A stretch of DNA of 6,732 bases, taken from contig MEKM01000094.1 in NCBI GenBank assembly GCA_001766965.1, positions 1 through 6,732 on the forward strand, in the 5' to 3' direction. Below are positions 1 through 5,050 of this stretch, piece by piece. This DNA comes from Acidobacteria bacterium RIFCSPHIGHO2_01_FULL_67_28 (GTDB taxonomy: Bacteria > Acidobacteriota > Terriglobia > Acidiferrales > 2-02-FULL-67-57). Under the pieces are notes generated by a model. That model was given only the letters and a program-made list of their open reading frames with translations. It had not been told where the DNA came from and did not search any database. Within the stretch, counting starts at the first letter, position 1. Every line of letters begins with the position of its first letter. Made by a program: the position numbers and the translations under genes.

Positions 1-157
1 TCTCCAGCAGAAACGACGGCTCGCCGCCGCGGGCCAGGCGCAAGTAGGCGGACACCGGCGTCAGCAGGTCGGCGGTGATGCGCCGCGCCACGGGGATGAT
101 GTTCCCCCGCCGCGCCAGCCGGGAAAAAGTCGCGAAGTCGGGCTCAACCGATTGCAT
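1..157 (-). CDS. trpE: Anthranilate synthase component I, N-terminal fragment (runs off the left edge)
   Basis: Only the first 52 codons are in the window. The translation begins MQSVEPDFATFSRLARRGN and continues with IIPVARRITADLLTPVSAYL, ending in SFLLE. This matches the TrpE N-terminus, where an 'IP..R.I.AD..TPVSAYL' stretch precedes the LLES element that binds tryptophan for feedback inhibition. The window cuts that element after LLE, and the next codon begins with A, compatible with Ser. TrpE uses chorismate and ammonia from TrpG glutaminase to make anthranilate, the first committed step of tryptophan synthesis. The ATG at 157-155 lies one base after the aroDE stop (TGA-C-ATG). No Shine-Dalgarno sequence is visible before it, so translation probably depends on ribosomes finishing aroDE. 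The catalytic chorismate-binding domain is outside the window. The related PabB is possible, but the N-terminus looks more like TrpE. Confidence 0.88.
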   Translation of the reverse strand, partial: MQSVEPDFATFSRLARRGNIIPVARRITADLLTPVSAYLRLARGGEPSFLLE

Positions 158-158
158 G

Positions 159-1667
159 TCAGTTCGGCAGCCGGGCGAGCACGACCCGGCGCATGGCGGC
201 CACCGGAGCGCGCAGGCCCGTCCAGATCTCGTATTGCGCCGCGCCCTGCTCGACCAGCATCTGCCAGCCGGCTACCGTGCGGCAGCCGCGGCGGCGCGCC
301 AGCCGCAGCAGCTTGGTGTGGCGGGGATGGTAGACCAGATCGACTACCACCCGGCAGTTCAACTCTTCGGCTCGCAGGGGAGACTCGTCGGCCTCCGGCG
401 ACTGGCCGACCGGCGTGCAATTGACGATGGCATCGAAACGCTGCCGGCGCAGCGCCGCCCGCGGCAGAGCCTCACCGCTGACGGCGCGGGCGAGCGCGCG
501 CGCCGCCGCCGGGCGCCGCGCGGTCACGCAGACGAAGGCCCCAGCGGTGGCCAGGGCGAAGGCCACCGCCCGCGCCGCCCCGCCCGCTCCCACCAGCAGG
601 ACGCGGCTGGCGTGCAACCGTATGGCGCCTTGCAGCGCGCGCAAGATCCCCACGTAGTCGGTGTTGTAGCCGTAGAGGCGGCGGCCCCCGCGGACTACGA
701 CCGTGTTCACCGCGCCGATTTGCTCGGCCAGCGGGTCAATGCCGTCGAGATGACGAAGGAGGGTTTCCTTGTACGGCAAGGTGACGCTGAAGCCGGCAAC
801 GCCGAGCGGCCCGAGGCAGTCAAGAAAATCCCGCAGGCTCGCCACCTCGAAAGGCAGATAGACCGCGTTCAGCCGCGCCGCCCGGAAGGCGGCGTTGTGC
901 ATGGCGGGCGAGAGCGAATGGGCGATGGGCCGGCCGATGACGCCGTAAACCCGGGTGCGCGCGTTCAGCCGGTGCGCCCGATACGAGACCCGGAGCTCGC
1001 TCCAGGCGATTTGCCCCGGCGCCACCGCCGGTTTGTCGTCGGGCACCGCGTAGGCCAGGGCGCTGCCCGCTCGCAGGGCCAACACCCGCCCGGGGATTCC
1101 CACCGTGCCCATACTCAAAGCGATGACGCGCCCGCGGTGGCGGCGCGCCAGGTCGAGCCCCGCCAGGTTGTCGGCCTGGGAACGCGCGGTGACGGCAATC
1201 TTGACGCGGTCAGCTCCCAGGCGCGCGAGCCGGCGGTAAATCCGCTCCAGGCGGGCGGGCGTGCCGCGGAAGTCGTGGAGAGATACGATGAGCCCCGCCG
1301 GAGGCCGCAGGGCTGCGCGCAGACGCGCGGGAAACCCTGCGAGCGTCGAGCCCTCCACATCCACCCACCGGCAGCCCGCGCGCGCCGCCAGCTGCAGGAC
1401 GGCGAGCTCGGCCGACGGACTGCCGGCAAACTCGCCGCCTTCCACGCGCCGCCGGCAGGTGGCGATGAGCGTGGTGCGCGGCTGTTTGCGGGCCAGCTTT
1501 TCGAGGAAGCGCGCGATTTCGGCCACGCTGCCCAGGTATTCCAGCCGCAATTCGACCACGCGGGCCACGCGCGCGGCGCGGCCGAGCGCGCGGAGGAGCG
1601 CGCCCGCCGTGCGCTCGGCCAGCACCAAGGCAACAGGGTCCGGAAAAGCTCGCACGGTCACAGCCAT
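159..1667 (-). CDS. aroDE: Bifunctional 3-dehydroquinate dehydratase (type I) / shikimate dehydrogenase
   Basis: This 502-residue fusion catalyses two consecutive shikimate-pathway steps: dehydration of 3-dehydroquinate, then NADPH reduction of 3-dehydroshikimate to shikimate. The N-terminal half (about 11-225) is a type I AroD. Visible active-site elements are the ELR motif (E39, R41), R72, E79, the catalytic H131 in VSLHDF, the Schiff-base lysine K156 in RVKIAV, R194 and the APGQ loop (Q219). The C-terminal half (about 238-502) is AroE: SLSPAMHN (S251, S253) for substrate, catalytic K300 in VTLPYK, GAVNTV with N321, D337 in YNTD, the NADP-binding GAGGAA at 360-365 and Q474 near the end. The linker is short. 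The frame stays open upstream to 1901, but the ATG at 1667 has GGAG eight bases before it, and the longer version would run through the divergent promoters. One oddity is Val215 where E. coli-type AroD has Ser in SAPGQ. It is the first gene of an operon with trpE. Confidence 0.95.
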   Translation of the reverse strand: MAVTVRAFPDPVALVLAERTAGALLRALGRAARVARVVELRLEYLGSVAEIARFLEKLARKQPRTTLIATCRRRVEGGEFAGSPSAELAVLQLAARAGCRWVDVEGSTLAGFPARLRAALRPPAGLIVSLHDFRGTPARLERIYRRLARLGADRVKIAVTARSQADNLAGLDLARRHRGRVIALSMGTVGIPGRVLALRAGSALAYAVPDDKPAVAPGQIAWSELRVSYRAHRLNARTRVYGVIGRPIAHSLSPAMHNAAFRAARLNAVYLPFEVASLRDFLDCLGPLGVAGFSVTLPYKETLLRHLDGIDPLAEQIGAVNTVVVRGGRRLYGYNTDYVGILRALQGAIRLHASRVLLVGAGGAARAVAFALATAGAFVCVTARRPAAARALARAVSGEALPRAALRRQRFDAIVNCTPVGQSPEADESPLRAEELNCRVVVDLVYHPRHTKLLRLARRRGCRTVAGWQMLVEQGAAQYEIWTGLRAPVAAMRRVVLARLPN

Positions 1668-1693
1668 CCCGCTGTCTCCAGGGTAAAAGCGCG

Positions 1694-1723
1694 TTTCTAG
1701 CACAGCGGCCGGGGGCGTGTAAA
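1694..1723 (-). promoter_or_regulatory. Probable sigma-70-type promoter for aroDE-trpE
   Basis: Read on the minus strand, TTTACA (1723-1718) is followed after 18 bp by TAGAAA (1699-1694). A TGC sits immediately before the -10, as in extended -10 promoters. Transcription would start near 1687, giving a short leader of about 20 nt that contains the GGAG ribosome-binding site before the ATG at 1667. The position fits well, but the -10 hexamer matches consensus at only four of six bases, so this is a prediction. Confidence 0.5.
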
Positions 1724-1728
1724 GGCAA

Positions 1729-1743
1729 CCCCCGCCGCGGGGG
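1729..1743. repeat. GC-rich inverted repeat between divergent promoters
   Basis: CCCCCG-CCG-CGGGGG is a perfect 6-bp stem with a 3-nt centre. It lies just upstream of the predicted aroDE -35 box, between the two divergent promoters. No T-run follows on the plus strand and only a weak one on the minus strand, so it does not look like a standard intrinsic terminator. It could be an operator or a chance GC palindrome. Confidence 0.4.
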
Positions 1744-1803
1744 TAAAAACCAAGAAAAACCAGAGAAAGCCAAACAACTGCCAAGCCCAGCAAAAGTTTT
1801 CGG

Positions 1804-1832
1804 TTGACAACCCCCGCCGGGTTTGCTACGGT
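1804..1832 (+). promoter_or_regulatory. Sigma-70-type promoter for the OmpA-family gene
   Basis: A consensus TTGACA (1804-1809) is followed after exactly 17 bp by TACGGT (1827-1832). TGC directly precedes the -10, giving an extended -10. Transcription would begin near 1839, leaving a leader of about 60 nt before the ATG at 1901. The hexamers, spacing and TG element together make this one of the clearest promoters in the window. Confidence 0.72.
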
Positions 1833-1886
1833 CGGCCCACGCAAACTGCAGCGCCCAACCTGCGGGGGAAAGAGGGTTCCCCGGTC

Positions 1887-1895
1887 GAGGAGGAG
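1887..1895 (+). promoter_or_regulatory. Strong ribosome-binding site deciding the OmpA-family start
   Basis: GAGGAGGAG ends five bases before the ATG at 1901, an almost ideal Shine-Dalgarno arrangement. It decides in favour of this start over the upstream in-frame ATG at 1823. The earlier ATG would place the promoter -10 inside the coding region and would put 26 residues in front of the signal peptide. Confidence 0.8.
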
Positions 1896-1900
1896 TAGCA

Positions 1901-3412
1901 ATGAGAATGTTGGGGCGTGTCCTCATCCTGAGCCTGCTGGTCGCCGGCCTGAGCCTGGCGGCGGCCGCCCAAGGCTACGAGCCGCCGACACAGGCGAACC
2001 ACAAGGACGTCTACTGCTCGGGCTTCGTGGCTTCCAGTCCCCTGCCGGCCAACCTGCGCATCGTCATGGCCGAAGACCGGGTGGGCGGGGTCTTGTATTC
2101 GCAGTATGACTACATCTACTTGAGCCAGGGCCGCAACGGCGGGGTGTCGGTGGGCCAGCGCTACCAGGTGGTGCGCCCGGTGAACGACCCGAACCCCGTG
2201 CAGGCCTTCGCCCGCCAGCAGCCGATCTTCAAGGCCATCGGCCAGCTCTACATGGACCTAGGCTGGGTGGAAGTGACGCAGGTGCATGAGACCACCGCTA
2301 CCGCCCTGGTGCAGGAAGCCTGCGAGGGGCTCAACGCCGGCGATGTGCTCATCCCCTTCGAGAACCGCCCCGTTCCCGAGTACAAACCTTCGGTCACCTT
2401 CGACCGCTTCGCGCCCATGCAGTCGCGCGGGGAAGCCACGCTCATGATGGGGAAGGATTTCGGCTCGGCTTTCGGACAGGGCGACGTGGTCTACATCAAC
2501 CTGGGGACGAGCCAGGGAGTCAAGGTGGGCGACTACTTCCGCGCCTACCGCTACGGCAGCGGCACAATCTACGAAGGCTACCGCAAGGCAGGTCAGGGGC
2601 AGATGCGCCAGCTGCGCGGCATGCCCTACGGGTATGAGCTCCCCAAGATGCGCAAGGACCTGCCGCGGGAAGTGCTGGGCGAGGTCTTCGTGGTGCGAGT
2701 GGACAGCAACGCCTCCACGGGTGTGGTCACGTTGAGTTTGCGGGAGATGCACGCCGGTGACTTTGTCGAACTCGAGCCGCCTGCCCCGCCGGCCGCCCAC
2801 CTGACCGTGACCCCGGCCAGCATCTCGCGCGGCGCTACGGCCACGTTGAGCTGGCACGCCCAGGCGGCGCAGGAAATCACGCTGGAGCCGCGCCTAGGCG
2901 CGGTGGAGAAGCGCGGGAGCATGAACGTCAACCCCACGCAGACCGTCACCTATACGCTGCGGGCCCGCGGCCCGGGCGGCGAAACCCAGGCCACCGCCAC
3001 CTTGACCGTGGTCCAGCCCGCGCCAGCGCCGGCGCCGGTCGCGCCCGCGCGCGCTCCCTCGATGCAGGACCTCTTCGCCCAGAGCGTGCAGGATGTTTTC
3101 TTCGAATTCGACAAGTCGGACATCTCCGCCGAAGCCGCCGCCAGCTTGCAGCAGACCGCGGGTTTCCTGCGCAGCTACCCGGACGCGCGGATCCTCATCG
3201 AAGGCCACTGCGACGAAGTCGGCGGCGGCCGCTACAACACGGCGCTCGGCGCCCGGCGCGCGGAAGCGGTCAAGAACTACCTGGTGTCGCTCGGCGTGAA
3301 CGCCGGACAGCTCGCCACCACCAGCCGGGGCAAGGACGCGCCCTTCTGCACCGAGTCCTCGCAGGACTCCTGCCGGGCGCTGAATCGCCGGGCCCACTTC
3401 GCCCTGCAATAG
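1901..3412 (+). CDS. Exported multidomain OmpA/Pal-family peptidoglycan-binding protein
   Basis: The protein has 503 residues. Residues 1-24 form a signal peptide: MRMLGR, a hydrophobic core, then an AAAAQ cleavage region. There is no lipobox Cys, so it is not a Pal-type lipoprotein. Residues about 39-293 hold two copies of one unit. Each has a 'VYINLG...GVKVGD' type strand (71-93 and 196-217) and a 'LG.V.V....A...GDV' strand (120-154 and 259-293), resembling FlgT-C-like beta domains. Residues 298-371 form an Ig-like domain (LTVTPASISRGATATLSW, ending ATATLTV). A Pro/Ala linker (371-387) leads to a C-terminal OmpA domain (about 395-503) with FEFDKSDI, EGHCDE and ALGARRAEAV. The Asp of HCD (438) and the Arg pair 452-453 are where the family binds diaminopimelate. 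The likely role is periplasmic tethering of the envelope to peptidoglycan; this is inferred. The gene is monocistronic and has its own promoter. It is not classical Pal, having no lipid anchor and a long N-terminal part. Confidence 0.9.
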   Translation: MRMLGRVLILSLLVAGLSLAAAAQGYEPPTQANHKDVYCSGFVASSPLPANLRIVMAEDRVGGVLYSQYDYIYLSQGRNGGVSVGQRYQVVRPVNDPNPVQAFARQQPIFKAIGQLYMDLGWVEVTQVHETTATALVQEACEGLNAGDVLIPFENRPVPEYKPSVTFDRFAPMQSRGEATLMMGKDFGSAFGQGDVVYINLGTSQGVKVGDYFRAYRYGSGTIYEGYRKAGQGQMRQLRGMPYGYELPKMRKDLPREVLGEVFVVRVDSNASTGVVTLSLREMHAGDFVELEPPAPPAAHLTVTPASISRGATATLSWHAQAAQEITLEPRLGAVEKRGSMNVNPTQTVTYTLRARGPGGETQATATLTVVQPAPAPAPVAPARAPSMQDLFAQSVQDVFFEFDKSDISAEAAASLQQTAGFLRSYPDARILIEGHCDEVGGGRYNTALGARRAEAVKNYLVSLGVNAGQLATTSRGKDAPFCTESSQDSCRALNRRAHFALQ

Positions 3413-3417
3413 GCTCC

Positions 3418-3440
3418 GGCACTTCCTGAAGGAAGAAGCC
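3418..3440. terminator. Candidate hairpin terminator between convergent genes
   Basis: Six bases past the OmpA-gene stop lies GGC-A-CTTCC-TGAA-GGAAG-AA-GCC, a hairpin of eight base pairs with a small internal bulge and a four-base loop. It sits in the 38-bp gap before the stop of the convergent AMMECR1-family gene, the expected place for a shared terminator. No T-tract follows on either strand, so termination may be weak or may need Rho. Confidence 0.42.
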
Positions 3441-3450
3441 TTCGCGGCCT

Positions 3451-4041
3451 CTAGAGAAGGGACCGTGTGGGCAGCGGCTCGGCCGCGCAGGTGGCGTCGG
3501 AGAAGACGAAGGCGGTAAAGGCTTCGAGCTTGACGCCGCGCTTCCACGCCGTCCGCTCCAGCCCGGCCTTCAGGCAGGTCTCTTCCAGGAATCGCTCCCG
3601 GTCCCAGCCGTGCTCCCGCGCCACCTGCGGGAGCAGCAGCCCGCGATAGAACCCTTCGGTGACGAGCAGGCCGTGCTCGCCCGGAACCACCTGCTCGGGC
3701 TGGATGGGAAACAGCGGCGAGAGCACCGAGATCTCGATTTCGAGCGCCGGCAACTCCTCCGCCTCGACCGGGGGGAAACGCGGGTCGTGCAGGGCGGCGG
3801 AAATGGCCGCCTCGGCCACCGTCAGGTAGAGCGGTTCGCGGGCTTGGGGCAAACCCACGCAGCCGCGCAATTGGCCCTGCTTGTGCAGGCTGACGAAGGC
3901 GGCGCCGGGCTGCCGCAGTCTATCCGAGGGAACCGCCGCTTCTTCTCGCAGCGCCGCCGCCGAGCCCGCCAGGGCTGCGGCCATCGCCTGCCGCGCCCAG
4001 TCGAGCAGCCAGCGCTGCTCTTCTTTAGCGAGCGGCGACAT
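3451..4041 (-). CDS. amrA: AMMECR1-family protein (AmmeMemoRadiSam system protein A-like)
   Basis: The 196 residues cover the full AMMECR1 domain. The family signature LRGCVG is at 58-63 and DPRFPPV at 86-92. The beta strand LEIEISVLSP is at 100-109, and GLLLPQVA then EHGWD fall at about 134-147. A conserved Cys (156) follows in EETCLKAGL. In many prokaryotes this family is encoded with a Memo-like protein (AmrB) and a radical SAM protein (AmrS); neither partner is in the window. The biochemical role of the bacterial proteins is not established to my knowledge, and the exposed Cys is an attractive but unproven functional residue. The ATG at 4041 lies inside the end of pgsA, with a 17-nt overlap in another frame. 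Only a weak purine-rich AGAAAGAAG precedes it, suggesting translational coupling with pgsA. No signal peptide or membrane segment is seen, so it should be cytoplasmic. The family assignment is firm; the gene symbol is by family name. Confidence 0.9.
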   Translation of the reverse strand: MSPLAKEEQRWLLDWARQAMAAALAGSAAALREEAAVPSDRLRQPGAAFVSLHKQGQLRGCVGLPQAREPLYLTVAEAAISAALHDPRFPPVEAEELPALEIEISVLSPLFPIQPEQVVPGEHGLLVTEGFYRGLLLPQVAREHGWDRERFLEETCLKAGLERTAWKRGVKLEAFTAFVFSDATCAAEPLPTRSLL

Positions 4042-4624
4042 CTTCTTTCTTCTGGGGGTTGACGATGGTCAGCCCCCCGCGGCGCTCGAGCCGCCGCACA
4101 TTCAACTGGCGCCAGAATTCGGCGGCGTAGCGCGCCGCGCTCCAGAGCGAAAACACCACCACCAGCCACAGCGCGATGGTCCCGATCAAGCGGAGGTCGG
4201 GAAAGCGGCTACCGAGCAGCAGCAGGCTCGCCGCCCACACCTGCAACACCATCTTGGCTTTGCCCAGCTCGGACACCGCCACCATGAAACCCTCCGCCGT
4301 GGCGATGGTGCGCAGGCCCTGCACCGCCAATTCGCGCCCGACGATAATGACCACCATCCACGCCGGGGCCAGCCCGAGCTCGACCAGCGCGATGAAGGCC
4401 GCCGAGATGAGCAGCTTGTCGGCAATCGGGTCGAGCAGCACGCCCAGCGGCGTGATTTGCCGCCGACGGCGCGCCAGCAACCCGTCCAACCAGTCCGTCA
4501 GGGCCGCTCCGAAGAGGATCAGCACGCCCCACAGCTCGAAATTCTCGACCCGGGTCAGCAACACCACAACCAGCGGGGGTACCAGGACGATTCGGGACAG
4601 GGTCAGGCTGTTCGGCAGGTTCAT
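4025..4624 (-). CDS. pgsA: CDP-diacylglycerol-glycerol-3-phosphate 3-phosphatidyltransferase
   Basis: PgsA makes phosphatidylglycerophosphate from CDP-diacylglycerol and glycerol 3-phosphate in the inner membrane, the entry to phosphatidylglycerol and cardiolipin. The 199-residue length is normal. The CDP-alcohol phosphatidyltransferase signature is complete: D44 and D47-G48, A51-R52, G61, D65 and D69, the metal- and CDP-binding residues. The N-terminus MNLPNSLTLSRI is the usual PgsA opening and fixes the start at 4624, although no good Shine-Dalgarno sequence precedes it. Several hydrophobic segments follow (about 12-24, 31-43, 72-96, 125-137 and 142-160). VGRELAVQGLR at 95-105 is typical of the PGP synthase branch and argues against phosphatidylserine or cardiolipin synthases. 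The gene has its own promoter 80-110 bp upstream and shares a 17-nt overlap with the downstream AMMECR1-family gene, so the two are probably cotranscribed. Confidence 0.95.
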   Translation of the reverse strand: MNLPNSLTLSRIVLVPPLVVVLLTRVENFELWGVLILFGAALTDWLDGLLARRRRQITPLGVLLDPIADKLLISAAFIALVELGLAPAWMVVIIVGRELAVQGLRTIATAEGFMVAVSELGKAKMVLQVWAASLLLLGSRFPDLRLIGTIALWLVVVFSLWSAARYAAEFWRQLNVRRLERRGGLTIVNPQKKEDVAAR

Positions 4625-4704
4625 CGGCGTCCGCGGAACGGGTTCGTGCTCGGCCGGTCTCTCGTCATCAAGTCGGAAGCGCGCACCGTGGTTTCGATTC
4701 CGGC

Positions 4705-4734
4705 ACTATACCCGTGGCCGGCTCGCGCTGTCAA
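4705..4734 (-). promoter_or_regulatory. Near-consensus sigma-70 promoter for pgsA-amrA
   Basis: On the minus strand a consensus TTGACA (4734-4729) is followed after 18 bp by TATAGT (4710-4705). Eleven of twelve hexamer bases match consensus. Transcription would start near 4698, giving a leader of about 74 nt before the pgsA ATG at 4624. It shows that pgsA need not be read through from hflX. Confidence 0.75.
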
Positions 4735-4805
4735 ACCTCCCGCGATGCTGCCCCAGAATTGTGCAAAACTTTCGCTCACACTGCTTCCTTGAGCCGTTCC
4801 ACTAC

Positions 4806-4838
4806 CGGGGTCGTACCCCGCCGCCCTCACCGGCGGTG
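4806..4838. repeat. Two adjacent GC-rich inverted repeats
   Basis: CGGGG-TCGTA-CCCCG (4806-4820) abuts CCGCCG-CCCTCAC-CGGCGG (4818-4836), which overlaps CACC-GGC-GGTG (4828-4838). Both can form hairpins in RNA from the minus strand downstream of hflX. No T-run follows, so a terminator role is only possible. They lie about 70 bp upstream of the pgsA -35 box. Confidence 0.4.
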
Positions 4839-4870
4839 CGCTCATAACATGCTGGAAAACCAATAAGTTA

Positions 4871-4888
4871 CACGCATGTTTTCGCGTG
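4871..4888. repeat. CACGC/GCGTG inverted repeat
   Basis: CACGC (4871-4875) and GCGTG (4884-4888) can pair around an eight-base loop. Outer AAG/CTT bases could add three more pairs across a three-base bulge. The repeat sits in the A+T-richer part of the hflX-pgsA gap. Its function is unknown. Confidence 0.35.
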
Positions 4889-4911
4889 CTTGACCGCAAC
4901 GCGAGATTGCC

Positions 4912-4934
4912 TTGATTTTTCGCGGCTAAATCAA
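4912..4934. repeat. TTGATTT/AAATCAA inverted repeat
   Basis: TTGATTT (4912-4918) and AAATCAA (4928-4934) are perfect inverted 7-mers around a nine-base centre. Such A+T arms with a spacer resemble a dimeric regulator site more than a terminator, since no T-run follows on either strand. No regulator gene is nearby, so this is only a candidate operator. Confidence 0.4.
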
Positions 4935-4943
4935 TCACGGCGA

Positions 4944-4964
4944 GTTTCCACATCTTTTTCCACA
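4944..4964. promoter_or_regulatory. Pair of DnaA-box-like motifs
   Basis: GTTTCCACA (4944-4952) and TTTTCCACA (4956-4964) are direct repeats with starts 12 bp apart. Compared with the DnaA box TTATNCACA they differ at two positions and one position respectively. A paired arrangement in an A+T-richer gap is suggestive, but two sites are too few for an origin and dnaA is not in view. Confidence 0.3.
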
Positions 4965-5050
4965 GAAAAAACTCCTTTGCCAGCAGCAAGATGCCGCCAA
5001 TGCGGGGAAAAAGGCCGAGGGCGGTGACACAGGATCGCCACACGATGCGG

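Larger units (their letters stand above)
4625..5050. other. 426-bp intergenic region between hflX and pgsA, no convincing gene
   Basis: This gap is richer in A+T than its surroundings, especially 4840-4990. It holds the pgsA promoter, three or four inverted repeats and a pair of DnaA-box-like motifs. A minus-strand frame is open across nearly all of it (5043 to 4621). I see no family resemblance in its translation, no Shine-Dalgarno sequence, and the pgsA promoter lies inside it, so I do not call a gene. A weak GGCG/CGCC stem (5020-5039) followed on the minus strand by TTTTT (5012-5008) might help to end hflX transcription. I could not fold a tRNA here. A small RNA cannot be excluded. Confidence 0.6.

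Noticed and set aside
207..215. Possible GTPase defect from the Thr in the HflX P-loop
   Set aside because: These are residue numbers in HflX. GYTNTGKST keeps the essential Gly-Lys-Ser, and this position varies among HflX proteins, so it is not a meaningful anomaly.
75..1700. Long plus-strand open frame of 541 codons opposite aroDE
   Set aside because: It is antisense to a clearly identified gene, has a low-complexity Arg/Ala/Gly-rich translation with no family resemblance, and such stop-free antisense frames are common in GC-rich DNA.
1668..1901. Extended N-terminus of aroDE with a hydrophobic segment (start at 1901)
   Set aside because: It would overlap the start codon of the divergent gene and run through both promoters, while the ATG at 1667 has a good ribosome-binding site and matches where AroD homology begins.
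4686..4705. T-loop-like TTTCGATTC suggesting a tRNA
   Set aside because: The flanking bases do not pair as a T-stem and no anticodon arm or acceptor stem could be found around it.
4621..5043. Minus-strand frame of 140 codons in the hflX-pgsA gap
   Set aside because: It has no Shine-Dalgarno sequence and no recognisable family, includes the pgsA promoter, and overlaps the pgsA start; its openness is easily due to chance.
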